A DNA stretch of 64,000 nucleotides from Ideonella benzenivorans (GCF_020387415.1 NZ_JAGWCB010000018.1:124001-188000), one strand, 5' to 3'; counted from the first letter of the stretch, positions 1-8,663 are shown. Numbers and translations: made by a program. Notes: a model not told the origin generated them from the letters alone.

Positions 1-2
1 TG

Positions 3-350
3 CACCAGGTCTGGCTGGCCGTGCCCTTTCTGATCGTGCTGGGCGCGCTGGGCGGCTACCTGGTGGTGCCGATGAACGCGCTGCTGCAGCACCGCGGCCA
101 CAACCTGATGGGCGCCGGCCGCTCGATCGCGGTGCAGAACTTCAACGAACAGACCTGCATCCTGGCCCTGGGCGCCATCTACACCGGCATGACCCGCGTC
201 GGCCTGTCGGCCTTCACCGCCATCGGGGTGTTCGGCCTGGGCGTGGCCGGGCTGATGTGGCTGATCCGCCGCTGGCACCGCCGCAACTGCGTGGTGCACA
301 AAGCCGAAGTCGAGCACCTGCTGGCCATCGCGCGCAGCGACTGCCACTGA
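3..350 (+). CDS. lplT: Lysophospholipid transporter LplT, C-terminal part (5' end outside window)
   Basis: This is the last 115 codons of a major-facilitator-type membrane protein; the start lies upstream of the window. Recognition rests on the LplT-typical stretch VPMNALLQHRGHNLMGAGRS followed by IAVQNFNEQ, then two hydrophobic segments and a short basic cytoplasmic tail. LplT flips lysophospholipids across the inner membrane so that the acyltransferase Aas can re-acylate them. It ends 12 bases before the EamA gene, so the two may be co-transcribed. The family call is fairly secure; nothing can be said about the N-terminal half. Confidence 0.85.
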   Translation, partial: HQVWLAVPFLIVLGALGGYLVVPMNALLQHRGHNLMGAGRSIAVQNFNEQTCILALGAIYTGMTRVGLSAFTAIGVFGLGVAGLMWLIRRWHRRNCVVHKAEVEHLLAIARSDCH

Positions 351-362
351 ACGGGCCCGCCG

Positions 363-1238
363 ATGACGGACACCCGTTTCCACGCGGGCCGCGGCCCCGT
401 GCTCGCGCTGCTGGCCAACGCCATGGTCTGGGGCATCAGCTGGTGGCCGCTGCGCCAGCTGCAGGCCCTGGGTCTGCACCCGCTGTGGGCCACCGCCCTC
501 ATCTTCGGCCTGTGCGCCACGCTGATCAGCCTGCGCTGGCGCGGCGCCTGGCCAGCCCTGCTGCGCCGCCCGCTGCTGTGGGGCATCGCGGTCGCCGCCG
601 GCATCAACAACGCCTGTTTCAACTGGGGCGTGACCGAGGGCGACGTGGTCAAGGTGGTGCTGCTGTTCTACCTGATGCCGCTGTGGACGGTGCTGCTGGC
701 GCGCTGGGTGCTGCACGAACACGTCAGCCCCGAGGGGCTGGTGCGGGTGGCCCTGTCGGTCGGCGGTGCGGTGCTGGTGCTGTGGCCCCAGCAAGGCCGC
801 AGCCTGCTGGAAGGCACGCGGCCGGTGGACCTGCTGGGCCTGCTGGCGGGCTTCTTCTTCGCGGTGAACAACATCCTGCTGCGCAAGGCCAATGACCGCG
901 ACAGCGGCGCGCCCGGGCTGGCCATGTTCCTTGGCGGGCTGGCCGTGGCCCTGCCACTGGCGCTCAGCCTGCCGGACGTGCCCCGCCCGCCCGCCCTGGC
1001 GCCGGGCTGGCTGGCCGGCTGCGCCGCGCTGGCCGGGGTCTATGTGGTCAGCAACGTGGCCCTGCAGTACGCGGCCACCCGCATGCCGGCCAATGCCACC
1101 TCGGTGTTGATGATCACCGAGGTGCTGTGGGCCTCGGCCTCGGCCCTGCTGCTGGGCGCCGGCACGCTGACGCCGGCGCTGGCCCTGGGCGGCGCGCTGA
1201 TCCTGGGCTCGGCCCTGCTGGCGGCCCTCAGGCCTTGA
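363..1238 (+). CDS. EamA/DMT-family transporter
   Basis: A 291-residue protein of the drug/metabolite transporter superfamily, built of about ten hydrophobic segments in two repeated halves (EamA-EamA). The first helix carries the family-like ANAMVWGISWWPLRQL motif, and the protein ends in a hydrophobic helix with a short basic tail. Such proteins export small metabolites or amino acids across the inner membrane; the substrate cannot be read from sequence. It follows lplT by 12 bases and overlaps the convergent Crp/Fnr gene by 11 bases at its 3' end. Confidence 0.85.
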   Translation: MTDTRFHAGRGPVLALLANAMVWGISWWPLRQLQALGLHPLWATALIFGLCATLISLRWRGAWPALLRRPLLWGIAVAAGINNACFNWGVTEGDVVKVVLLFYLMPLWTVLLARWVLHEHVSPEGLVRVALSVGGAVLVLWPQQGRSLLEGTRPVDLLGLLAGFFFAVNNILLRKANDRDSGAPGLAMFLGGLAVALPLALSLPDVPRPPALAPGWLAGCAALAGVYVVSNVALQYAATRMPANATSVLMITEVLWASASALLLGAGTLTPALALGGALILGSALLAALRP

Positions 1239-1932
1239 GGCCGGTGCCGGCCCGGCCCTCGGGCGGCAGCCACAGCCCGCCATAGGCCCGGCGCAGGCGC
1301 CCCTGCGCCACCAGCGTGCCCAGCAGGCTGTTGACGGTCTGGCGCGACAGGCCGGCCAGCGCCGCCAGCTCCGCCTGGGTGGCGCGCAGGCGCTGCCAGC
1401 CCTCGGCGTCGCGCTCCCGGCCAGGCTGCTCGCGCCGCATCTGGTCCAGCGCCAGCGTCAGCCGGTCCATGGCGCCGTGGTGGCGGGCCGCCGCCAGCTG
1501 GCGCATCGTCGCATCGTGCCGGCGGGCGAACTCGGCCATCAGCGCGCGGGCAAAGCCGGGCACGCCGTCCATCAGCAGCGCGTACGCCGCCGGCCCCAGC
1601 ACCAGCAGGCGGCTGGGCCGGGTGGTGATGGCCTCGTAGGTGGCCGGCAGGCCGCTGGCAAACGAGGCCAGGCCGAACAGCTGCATCGGCTGCGTGTGCT
1701 CCACCACCGAAACCGCGCCATCCACCGTGCCCAGGCGGATCTCCACCTCGCCGGCCAGCACCCCGAACAGGGCCGGCGTGGGCGCGCCCTGGGCAAACAC
1801 CACCGCATGCGCCGGCAGCCGCCGCACCTGCACCCGGGGCAGCAGCGCCCGCAGCGTGGCCGCGGGCCAGGGCAGCTGCGGAAACTGGTGGGCCAGCAGC
1901 AGCGAAAGATCGGTCAGCGCATCGGCAGCCAT
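1228..1932 (-). CDS. Crp/Fnr-family transcriptional regulator
   Basis: A 234-residue regulator with an N-terminal cyclic-nucleotide-binding-like beta-barrel (about residues 20-130) and a C-terminal winged helix; the recognition helix region is TQAELAALAGLSRQTVNSLL (185-204). The protein has no cysteine at all, so it cannot carry an FNR-type iron-sulfur cluster and probably senses a small ligand or acts constitutively. It is divergent from the DUF2332 gene, and the 59-base gap holds an inverted repeat with Crp-site geometry (1942-1957), consistent with autoregulation. The effector and regulon are unknown. Confidence 0.85.
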   Translation of the reverse strand: MAADALTDLSLLLAHQFPQLPWPAATLRALLPRVQVRRLPAHAVVFAQGAPTPALFGVLAGEVEIRLGTVDGAVSVVEHTQPMQLFGLASFASGLPATYEAITTRPSRLLVLGPAAYALLMDGVPGFARALMAEFARRHDATMRQLAAARHHGAMDRLTLALDQMRREQPGRERDAEGWQRLRATQAELAALAGLSRQTVNSLLGTLVAQGRLRRAYGGLWLPPEGRAGTGLKA

Positions 1933-1941
1933 GGACCCAAT

Positions 1942-1957
1942 TGTCGTCTGCCCGACA
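1942..1957. promoter_or_regulatory. Crp-geometry inverted repeat between divergent genes
   Basis: TGTCG-N6-CGACA, extendable to eight-base arms with one mismatch. Two 5-base half sites six bases apart is the classic Crp/Fnr-family spacing. It lies between the Crp/Fnr-type regulator (start 1932) and the DUF2332 gene (start 1992). That it is this regulator's own operator is inference. Confidence 0.5.
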
Positions 1958-1991
1958 TTTTCAGGCGCCCGCAGGCTCTACGCTGCGCGCC

Positions 1992-3173
1992 ATGGACTGC
2001 CTGAACATGAGCGCCCCGCTGGCCGACCACCGCCACGCCGCCGGCTACGAGCACCACGGCCTGCACGAGTTCGTTGAGGAGCCGCTGTACCAGCGCCTGT
2101 GTCGGCTGACCGCGCGCAGCCCCGCGGCCCTGGCCCTGCACGCCGCCCTGCCCCCCGGCCCGCTGCGCCCCACGCTGTGGCTGGCCGCGCTGCACGAGCG
2201 GGTGCTGGCCGGCGGCACGGCCCGGCCGGACGCGCTGGCCGGCTGGTTCGCCAGCGTGGGCGGCCCCCGCGCGGTGGAGGACCCCGCCCTGCCCGCCGCC
2301 TTCGAGGCCTTCGTCGCCCGCCACGCCGCCGTGCTGCGCCAGCACCTGGCCCAGCGCGCCACCCAGACCAACGAGGTGGGCCGCGGCGCGGTGCTGCGCC
2401 CGGCCCTGGCCGAGATCGCCCGGCGCAGCGGCCGCCCGCGTCTGGCCCTGTTCGATTTCGGCGCCAGTGCCGGGTTGAACCTGAACGTGGCGCACCACCG
2501 CGCGGTCTACACCTTCGACGACGGCCGGCCCCCGCTGGCCGCCGGCCCGGCAGGGGCTGCGGTGCCCGAGCTGCCCTGCCGCGTGCACGGCCAGCCCCCG
2601 GCCGACTCCCTGCTGGGCGGCGGCTGGCAGCTGGCCACGGGCCAGGGCTGCGACCTGCAGCCGGTGGACCTGCACGATGCGCGGGCCCGCGACTGGCTGC
2701 TGGCCTGCCTGTGGCCGCGCGACACCCTGCGGGCCGAGCGCCTGCGCCGCGCCTTGGTCGTCGCCCAGGCGCACCCGCCCCATGTCACGGCCCATGCCGA
2801 CGGGCTGACGCTGCTGGAACGCTGGCTGGACACGCTGCCCCCGGACGTCACCCCGGTGCTCTGGCACAGCTGGGTGCTGGCCTACTTCCAGCCCGAGGCG
2901 CTGCGCGACTTCCGCCGCCGGGCCGAGGCCCTGGTGGGCCGGCGCGGGCTGTGGTGGCTGTCGGCCGAGGACGCGGCGCACACCCAGGCCCTGTGCGACC
3001 TGCCCCTGCCCACCGATGCGGTGCCCGGCGAGGCCCGGGCCGCGCCCGCCAGCCACACCTTCTGGACCCTGACGGCCCCGGCCCCGCAGGTGGACGATGC
3101 GCGGCAAGTCACCCTGCTGGCCCGCGCCCATCCACACGGCCACTGGCTGCAATGGCTGGCCCCGGCGGGATAA
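1992..3173 (+). CDS. DUF2332 family protein
   Basis: A 393-residue cytoplasmic protein of the DUF2332 family, which has no assigned function. Family-like features are the N-terminal helical region with LYQRLCRL, the [20 protein letters not shown] segment followed by GASAGLNLN, and the late [16 protein letters not shown] block, which recall a Rossmann-like methyltransferase-type fold without proof of activity. The ATG at 1992 is preferred because the longer frame begins with TTG inside the regulatory gap; ATG 2007 is an alternative. It is divergent from the Crp/Fnr regulator and 40 bases upstream of the aminotransferase. Confidence 0.75.
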   Translation: MDCLNMSAPLADHRHAAGYEHHGLHEFVEEPLYQRLCRLTARSPAALALHAALPPGPLRPTLWLAALHERVLAGGTARPDALAGWFASVGGPRAVEDPALPAAFEAFVARHAAVLRQHLAQRATQTNEVGRGAVLRPALAEIARRSGRPRLALFDFGASAGLNLNVAHHRAVYTFDDGRPPLAAGPAGAAVPELPCRVHGQPPADSLLGGGWQLATGQGCDLQPVDLHDARARDWLLACLWPRDTLRAERLRRALVVAQAHPPHVTAHADGLTLLERWLDTLPPDVTPVLWHSWVLAYFQPEALRDFRRRAEALVGRRGLWWLSAEDAAHTQALCDLPLPTDAVPGEARAAPASHTFWTLTAPAPQVDDARQVTLLARAHPHGHWLQWLAPAG

Positions 3174-3213
3174 TGCGCGCCTTTCCCGCGAACCGCCTTT
3201 CACAGGATCCTGC

Positions 3214-4410
3214 ATGTTCCAGCACATCGAGCCTTATGCCGGCGACCCCATCCTCACGCTGAACGAGGACTTCCAGAAGGATCCGCGGCCGGACAAGATC
3301 AACCTGTCCATCGGCATCTACTTCGACGACGACGGCCAGATCCCGGTGATGGCCGCGGTGCGCGAGGCCGAGGCCCGCATCGCCGCCCATCCCGGCCCCA
3401 AGCCCTACCTGCCGATGGAAGGCCTGCCCGCCTTCCGCAGCGCCGTGCAGGCCCTGCTGTTCGGCCTGGGCCACCCGGCACTGACCGAGCACCGCGTCGC
3501 CACCATCCAGGCCGTGGGCTCCAGCGGCGGCCTGAAAGTAGGCGCTGACTTCATCCACCGCTGGTTCCCGCAGAGCGAGCTGTGGGTCAGCGACCCGACC
3601 TGGGACAACCACAAGGCGGTGTTCGACGGCGCCGGGGTGAAGGTGCACACCTACCCCTACTACAACGCCGAGACCGGCGGCCTGCGCTTTGAGGAGATGC
3701 TGCACACGCTGCGCCAGCTGCCCGCCCACAGCGTGGTGCTGCTGCACGCCTGCTGCCACAACCCCACCGGTGTGGACCTGAGCGCCGCCCAGTGGGATGA
3801 GCTGATTCCGGTGCTGCGCGAGAAGAAGCTGCTCGCCTTCCTGGACCTGGCCTACCAGGGCTTTGGCGATGGCGTGGATGCCGACGCCTACGCGGTGCGC
3901 GCGCTGGCCGCCGCCGGCCTGTCCTTCTTCGTCGCCAACAGCTTCTCCAAGAGCCTGAGCGTCTATGGCGAGCGCTGCGGCGCGCTGAGCGTGGTCTGCC
4001 CCGACGCCAAGCAGGCCGACGTGGTGCTGGGCCAGCTCAAGGCCACGGTGCGCCGCAACTACTCCAGCCCCCCGCTGCATGCCGCGCAACTGGTGGCCAC
4101 CGTGCTGGGCACGCCCGCGCTGCACGCACAGTGGGTGCATGAGCTGGGCGCGATGCGCGAACGCATCCGCGCCATGCGTGCCCGGCTGCACGCCATCATC
4201 AGCGCCAAGGTGCCGGGCCGCAACTTCGACTACTTCATCACCCAGCGCGGCATGTTCAGCTACACCGGCCTGAGCCCGGCCCAGGTGGACCGCCTGCGCG
4301 AAGAGTTCGGCGTGTACCTGGTGCGCTCGGGCCGCATGTGCGTGGCCGGTTTGAACTCGCGCAACGTCGAGCGCACCGCCGAGGCGATGGCCGCCGTGCT
4401 GGCGGGCTGA
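3214..4410 (+). CDS. tyrB: Aromatic amino acid / aspartate aminotransferase (class I)
   Basis: A 398-residue PLP enzyme of the aspartate/aromatic aminotransferase subfamily (Ia), the usual length for TyrB/AspC. Visible landmarks are the N-terminal [13 protein letters not shown] and [11 protein letters not shown] blocks, the CHNPTG loop (181-186), the cofactor-binding aspartate in DLAYQGFG (211), the Schiff-base lysine in [12 protein letters not shown] (Lys246) and the carboxylate-binding arginine in [11 protein letters not shown] near the C-terminus. It transfers amino groups between aromatic amino acids or aspartate and 2-oxoglutarate. TyrB rather than AspC specificity is a judgement from similarity and cannot be settled here. 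Confidence 0.88.
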   Translation: MFQHIEPYAGDPILTLNEDFQKDPRPDKINLSIGIYFDDDGQIPVMAAVREAEARIAAHPGPKPYLPMEGLPAFRSAVQALLFGLGHPALTEHRVATIQAVGSSGGLKVGADFIHRWFPQSELWVSDPTWDNHKAVFDGAGVKVHTYPYYNAETGGLRFEEMLHTLRQLPAHSVVLLHACCHNPTGVDLSAAQWDELIPVLREKKLLAFLDLAYQGFGDGVDADAYAVRALAAAGLSFFVANSFSKSLSVYGERCGALSVVCPDAKQADVVLGQLKATVRRNYSSPPLHAAQLVATVLGTPALHAQWVHELGAMRERIRAMRARLHAIISAKVPGRNFDYFITQRGMFSYTGLSPAQVDRLREEFGVYLVRSGRMCVAGLNSRNVERTAEAMAAVLAG

Positions 4411-4423
4411 ACCCGTCCCCTGG

Positions 4424-4442
4424 GCCGGGGCGCGCCCCCGGC
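4424..4442. terminator. GC hairpin between convergent genes
   Basis: GCCGGGG and CCCCGGC arms around a CGCGC loop, located exactly in the 32-base gap between the convergent aminotransferase and the 64-residue membrane protein gene. There is no T-tract on either side, so a bidirectional terminator role is only suggested by position. Confidence 0.4.
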
Positions 4443-4637
4443 TCAGCCCTGGCCGCCGGTCACCCCGCTGGCCACGCCGGCGGCCTGCGCCAGCGTCTCG
4501 GCGCCCAGGGACGCCCGCTCGCCGGGGTGGCCGCCCAGGGCCATCGGGATGCACACAAAGGCCAGCAGCACCACCGGTGCCAGCGTGGCCACCACCACGC
4601 CCGTGAACTGACGGACAAAGTTTTCGATCTGGGTCAT
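4443..4637 (-). CDS. Small single-span membrane protein (64 residues)
   Basis: A short gene supported by an AGGAG ribosome-binding sequence 5-6 bases before its ATG and by a sensible product: a polar N-terminus (MTQIENFVRQFTG), one strong transmembrane helix at about 12-34 (VVVATLAPVVLLAFVCIPMAL) and a flexible Ala/Gly-rich tail. It is convergent with the aminotransferase gene and divergent from the cytochrome operon that starts at 4779. I do not recognise the family; a partner role with the cytochromes is possible but not shown. Confidence 0.6.
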   Translation of the reverse strand: MTQIENFVRQFTGVVVATLAPVVLLAFVCIPMALGGHPGERASLGAETLAQAAGVASGVTGGQG

Positions 4638-4778
4638 GTCGCGCTCCTGTCGCTTGAATCCATGCCGCTCATGGTGGGGATCCGATCTGAAGCACGGCTG
4701 AACCCGGCGCCCTGTTCTTAAGACGGCCTTCAGTCCCCACCGCCACCATGCGGACCATCCCGATACCGGAGGTCCGAC

Positions 4779-5189
4779 ATGCCCTTCTCGATCCGCCGCC
4801 ACGGCCTGGCCGTCTGCGCGGCCGCCCTGTGGGCCGGCCTGAACGCCAGCGCCGCCCTGGCCGCCACCCCCGCCGAGCTGCTGGCCGGCTACAGCGCTGA
4901 GGCCGGCGTGCGGGCCGAGCCCGCCCGGGGCCAGGCCTTCTTCACCCAGCGCCACGGCCAGGAATGGGCCTGCGCCAGCTGCCACACCGCCAACCCCACG
5001 CAGGCGGGCAAGCATGTCGTCACCGGCAAGAGCATCGCCCCGATGGCGCCGGCCGTGAACGCCCAGCGCTTCACCGACCTGGCCAAGACCGAGAAGTGGT
5101 TCCGCCGCAATTGCAAGGACGTGGTCGGGCGGGAGTGCCAGGCCAACGAGAAGGCCGACATCCTGGCCTGGCTGATGACGCTCAAGTGA
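4779..5189 (+). CDS. SHP-type monoheme cytochrome c (DUF1924)
   Basis: A 136-residue exported cytochrome. Residues 1-28 form a signal peptide ending ASAALA, and one heme-attachment motif, CASCH, sits at 65-69. The sequence around it (FFTQRHGQEWACASCHT, then GKSIAPMAPAVNAQRF and KTEKWFRRNC) is characteristic of DUF1924, the family of the Sphaeroides heme protein SHP, a periplasmic cytochrome known to bind oxygen. It is the first gene of a tight five-gene set with a diheme cytochrome, a b-type cytochrome and a two-component system. The gene order matches the known SHP/DHC association. Physiological substrate: unknown. Confidence 0.85.
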   Translation: MPFSIRRHGLAVCAAALWAGLNASAALAATPAELLAGYSAEAGVRAEPARGQAFFTQRHGQEWACASCHTANPTQAGKHVVTGKSIAPMAPAVNAQRFTDLAKTEKWFRRNCKDVVGRECQANEKADILAWLMTLK

Positions 5190-5200
5190 AGGGGCCGACG

Positions 5201-5680
5201 ATGAAGCAACTCACCGCCGCCCTGCTGCTGCCCTGGCTGGTCCTGGCCAGCGCCGGCCTGCACGCCGAGGAAGAGGAAGAAGGCGGCCACAGCCGCCGCG
5301 TGCCGGCCCTGCCCAAGTACCAGCAGGAATGCAGCGCCTGCCACGTGGCCTACCCCGCCTTCGGCCTGCCGGCCGCCTCCTGGGCCCGGCTGATGAACCA
5401 CCTGCCGCAGCACTTTGGCACCGACGCCTCGCTGGACCCGGCCACCACGCGCGAGATCAGCCAGTGGCTGCAGGCCAACGCCGCCACCGGCCACCGCGCC
5501 CAGGACACCCCGCCCGAGGACCGCATCACCCGCAGCCGCTGGTTCGTGCGTGAACACCACGAGATCAGCTCGGCCACCTGGCAGCGCGCCGCCATCGGCA
5601 AGCCGTCCAACTGCGCCGCCTGCCACACCGGCGCGCCGCAGGGCCGCTTCAGTGAACACGACGTGCGCATCCCGCGCTGA
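5201..5680 (+). CDS. Diheme cytochrome c (DHC), partner of SHP
   Basis: A 159-residue exported protein with a signal peptide (cleavage near residue 22, before an acidic EEEEE stretch) and two c-type heme motifs, CSACH (44-48) and CAACH (138-142), with the PKYQQEC and RFSEHDVRIPR segments typical of the DHC family. DHC is the known electron donor to SHP. It starts 11 bases after the SHP gene and is followed 9 bases later by the cytochrome b gene. Start chosen at the ATG that gives a clean signal peptide. Confidence 0.85.
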   Translation: MKQLTAALLLPWLVLASAGLHAEEEEEGGHSRRVPALPKYQQECSACHVAYPAFGLPAASWARLMNHLPQHFGTDASLDPATTREISQWLQANAATGHRAQDTPPEDRITRSRWFVREHHEISSATWQRAAIGKPSNCAACHTGAPQGRFSEHDVRIPR

Positions 5681-5689
5681 GGAACCCGC

Positions 5690-6460
5690 ATGACCACCGC
5701 AAACCCGAGCGCCGGCGCCAGCGCCGCGCCCACCGCCGAGCAGGAAACCGCCCTCAGCCCCGTGCGGATCTGGGACTGGCCAGTGCGCGTCTTCCACTGG
5801 CTGGCCGTGGCCTGCTTTGCCGGCGCCTGGCTGACCTCTGAAAGCGAGCGCCTGCACCTGGTGCACATCACCTGCGGCTACACGCTGGCCGGCCTGGTGG
5901 CCTTCCGGGTCGTCTGGGGCCTGCTGGACACCGGCCCGGCGCGCTTCGCCAACTTCGTGCGCAGCCCGGCCGCCGCCTGGCGCTACCTGTGCTCGCTGCT
6001 GAGTGAGCGGCCGCTGCACTACACCGGCCACAACCCCGCCGGGGCGCTGGCCATCGTCGCGCTGCTGGGGCTGATCGCCCTGACCGTGGGGCTGGGCTGG
6101 GCCACCGAGACCGAGCGCCTGCCCGCCTGGCTGGACGAAGGCCACGAACTGGCCGCCAACGCGCTGATGGCCCTGGTGGTGGTGCACCTGCTGGGCGTGG
6201 CCGTGGGCAGCCTGCGCCACCGCGAAAACCTGCCCCGCGCCATGCTGACCGGCTTCAAGCGCGGCCTGCCGGGCGAAGGCCTCAAACGCACCCGCGCCTG
6301 GCTGGGCGTGCTGATCCTGGCGGCCGTGCTGGGCTTCTGGGCCTGGCAGTGGCAAAGTGCCCCCCAGGTCACCCCCGGGCTGGGTGATGGTGCGGCCACG
6401 CCCCTGGGCGCCCCGCTGGGGCAAGGGGGAGAGGGCGACCGTGACGATGACGACGACTGA
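5690..6460 (+). CDS. Cytochrome b561-family membrane protein
   Basis: A 256-residue inner-membrane cytochrome b of the b561/Ni-Fe-hydrogenase type. The conserved opening VRIWDWPVRVFHWLAV supplies the first heme-ligand histidine, and further candidate ligands lie in LVHITCGYTLAG and in the later VVHLLGV helix; four main transmembrane segments are visible, plus a fifth near 200-220. It presumably passes electrons from the quinone pool to the DHC/SHP pair. The tail is unusual: a glycine-rich linker ending in RDDDDD. It lies 9 bases after dhc and 8 bases before the response regulator. Confidence 0.85.
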   Translation: MTTANPSAGASAAPTAEQETALSPVRIWDWPVRVFHWLAVACFAGAWLTSESERLHLVHITCGYTLAGLVAFRVVWGLLDTGPARFANFVRSPAAAWRYLCSLLSERPLHYTGHNPAGALAIVALLGLIALTVGLGWATETERLPAWLDEGHELAANALMALVVVHLLGVAVGSLRHRENLPRAMLTGFKRGLPGEGLKRTRAWLGVLILAAVLGFWAWQWQSAPQVTPGLGDGAATPLGAPLGQGGEGDRDDDDD

Positions 6461-6468
6461 ACTCCACG

Positions 6469-7140
6469 ATGCGCATCCTGTTGGCTGAAGACGATCCCCT
6501 GCTGGGCGACGGCCTGCGCGCCGGCCTGCGGCAGCAGGGCTTTCAAGTGGACTGGGTCCGCGACGGCCTGGCCGCCGAGCGCGAGTTGCGCTCCGGCGTG
6601 TACATCGCCGCGGTGCTGGACCTGGGCCTGCCGCAGCGCGATGGCATGGACGTGCTGGCCCAGGTGCGTGGCGCCGGCATCACCACCCCCGTGCTGGTGC
6701 TGACCGCCCGCGACGCCCTGCCCGACCGCGTCCGCGGCCTGGACGCCGGCGCCGACGACTATGTCGTCAAGCCCGTGGACCTGCTGGAGCTGGGCGCCCG
6801 GCTGCGCGCCCTGGTGCGCCGCGCCCACGGCCAGCCGCAGGAGCGGCTGTGCGCGCTGGACGTGGCGCTGGACCCCGCCGGCCGCAGCGTGACGCTGGCC
6901 GGTGAGCCGGTGGCCCTGTCCGCCCGCGAGTTCGACCTGCTGCAGGCGCTGATGCTCAACGCCGGCCGCGTGCTCAGCCGCGAACAGCTGGAACAGCACC
7001 TCTACAGCTGGGGCCAGGAGGTGGAAAGCAACGCCGTGGAGGTGCATGTGCACCACCTGCGGCGCAAGCTGCGGCCCGAGCTGATCGTCACCGTGCGCGG
7101 CGTGGGTTACATGGTGCCCCGGCCCGAGGGCCTGTCATGA
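6469..7140 (+). CDS. OmpR-family response regulator (QseB-like)
   Basis: A 223-residue response regulator. The receiver domain has the acidic pocket at EDD (7-9), phospho-acceptor Asp51 in LDLGLPQRDG and Lys101 in DDYVVKPVDL; the C-terminal winged helix (about 125-220) includes SAREFDLLQALMLNAGRVLS and HVHHLRRKL. It is closest in style to QseB/PmrA. Its stop overlaps the kinase start by four bases (ATGA), so the pair is translationally coupled. Being in the cytochrome operon, it may control that operon in response to a redox or envelope signal; this is inference. Confidence 0.9.
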   Translation: MRILLAEDDPLLGDGLRAGLRQQGFQVDWVRDGLAAERELRSGVYIAAVLDLGLPQRDGMDVLAQVRGAGITTPVLVLTARDALPDRVRGLDAGADDYVVKPVDLLELGARLRALVRRAHGQPQERLCALDVALDPAGRSVTLAGEPVALSAREFDLLQALMLNAGRVLSREQLEQHLYSWGQEVESNAVEVHVHHLRRKLRPELIVTVRGVGYMVPRPEGLS

Positions 7141-8549
7141 CCCTGCGGCGGCCCGGCTCGCTGCAACGCCGGCTGTTGCTGGCGGTCACAGGGGCGGTGG
7201 CGGCCCTGTGGCTGGCCACGGCCGTCTTCACCTATTGGGAAGCCCAGCACGAGCTGGACGAACTGCTGGACGCCCACCTGGCGCAGGCCGCCTCGCTGCT
7301 GGTGGCCCAGGCCGCGCCGGTGGATGGCGACCTCCGCCACGACGACGCCCAGGACGGCCGGCACCCGGACCCCGACGACGGCCTGGTGGACGCGCCGCGG
7401 CTGCACCAGTACGCCCGCCGCGTGGCCTTCCAGGTCTGGCATGAGGGGCAGCTGGTGATGCGCTCGCCCACCGCGCCCGACACCCCGCTGTCCACCCTGG
7501 CCAGCGGCTTCGAGAACCGCACACTGGCCGACGAAACCTGGCGCCTGTTCGCCACCCACGGCCGCGAGAACGATGTGCAGGTCTATGTGGCCGAGCGCAT
7601 CAGCTCCCGCAGCGACATCCTGTGGGGCATGATGCGCGGCCTGCTGGGCCCGCTGCTGCTGGCCCTGCCGCTGATCGCCCTGGCCGTGTGGGGCACGGTG
7701 TGGCGCACGCTGCGGCCGCTGGGGCAGCTCAGCCGCGCCCTGGCCGCGCGCCAGCCGGGCGACCTGGCCCCGATCACCCTGCCCGAGGCGCCGCCGGCCG
7801 AGCTGGAACCCGCGCTGCGCGAACTCAACGAACTGTTGGCCCGCATCGGCACGCTGATCGACGGCGAACGCCGCTTCACCGCCGACGCCGCCCATGAGCT
7901 GCGCACCCCGATTGCCGCCATCCGCGCCCAGGCCCAGGTGGCCCTGGCTGCCACCGCGGACGACGAGCGCCGCCACGCCCTGCAGGCCACGCTGCAGGGC
8001 TGCGACCGCGCCAACCACCTGGTGCAGCAGCTGCTGACCCTCTCCCGCGTGGAAGCGGCCCACCACGCCAGCGGGCCCGGCACCCCGCCGCCGCCGCTGG
8101 TGGACCTGGCCGGCGTGGCCCGCGCCGTGGTGGGCGAACTGGCCCCCACCGCCGTGGCCCGCCAGCAGACGCTGGCCCTGGAGGCCCCCGACACCCTGCC
8201 CCTGCCCGGCAACGACACCCTGCTGCGGGTGCTGCTGCGCAACCTGGTGGACAACGCGCTGCGCTACAGCCCCGAGGGGGCCGAGGTGCAGGTGCGCCTG
8301 ACGCAGGACAGCGACGGCACCCATCTGGAGGTAGAGGACAGCGGCCCCGGCCTGGAAGAGGCCGAACTCGCCCGCCTGGGCGAACGCTTCTTCCGCAAGC
8401 TGGGCACCGGCGTCAGCGGCAGCGGCCTGGGCTGGTCCATCGTGCGGCGCATCGCCGCCGCACAGCACGCGCAGTTACAGGTGACACGCTCCACCCGCCT
8501 GGGTGGCCTGTGGGTGCGGGTGGACTGGGCGCCACCATCCCCAATCTGA
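7137..8549 (+). CDS. Sensor histidine kinase (QseC-like)
   Basis: A 470-residue inner-membrane kinase. TM1 is at about 12-35, TM2 at about 166-187, with a periplasmic sensor of roughly 130 residues that is rich in His and Asp (DGDLRHDDAQDGRHPDPDDG, 63-82). A HAMP-like linker leads to the HisKA box AAHELRTPIAAIRAQ (His253), then the N box LRNLVDNALRYS and the G boxes VEDSGPGLE and GSGLGWSIV. It phosphorylates the preceding response regulator. The His/Asp cluster in the sensor suggests metal binding, as in PmrB-like or QseC-like sensors, but the signal is unknown. Confidence 0.9.
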   Translation: MTLRRPGSLQRRLLLAVTGAVAALWLATAVFTYWEAQHELDELLDAHLAQAASLLVAQAAPVDGDLRHDDAQDGRHPDPDDGLVDAPRLHQYARRVAFQVWHEGQLVMRSPTAPDTPLSTLASGFENRTLADETWRLFATHGRENDVQVYVAERISSRSDILWGMMRGLLGPLLLALPLIALAVWGTVWRTLRPLGQLSRALAARQPGDLAPITLPEAPPAELEPALRELNELLARIGTLIDGERRFTADAAHELRTPIAAIRAQAQVALAATADDERRHALQATLQGCDRANHLVQQLLTLSRVEAAHHASGPGTPPPPLVDLAGVARAVVGELAPTAVARQQTLALEAPDTLPLPGNDTLLRVLLRNLVDNALRYSPEGAEVQVRLTQDSDGTHLEVEDSGPGLEEAELARLGERFFRKLGTGVSGSGLGWSIVRRIAAAQHAQLQVTRSTRLGGLWVRVDWAPPSPI

Positions 8550-8649
8550 CCGACGTTCTCGTCGCGTTACCGGCACAAAGCATGCACTGGGGCCCTCTAG
8601 GGGTTGGTCCCAGGGTCGGTCTTGGCAATAGTGTTCATCTGGCGTGCAC

Positions 8650-8663
8650 CAAGTTGCAACTTG
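8650..8663. promoter_or_regulatory. Perfect 14-base palindrome upstream of the EPS export gene
   Basis: CAAGTTGCAACTTG is a perfect dyad, 73 bases before the exporter start and within the 187-base gap that separates the kinase operon from the exopolysaccharide locus. No clear sigma-70 elements were recognised in this gap. The palindrome is a plausible operator for the first EPS gene; the regulator is unknown. Confidence 0.4.

Noticed and set aside
1914-6424. Minus-strand frames opposite the DUF2332, aminotransferase and cytochrome genes
   Set aside because: No ribosome-binding sites or domains, and low-complexity Gly/Gln/His-rich products; the plus-strand genes explain the region.
8621-8636. 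Sigma-54-like TTGGCAATAGTGTTCA upstream of the EPS exporter gene
   Set aside because: The GG part is good, but the essential -12 GC is replaced by CA at the right spacing.
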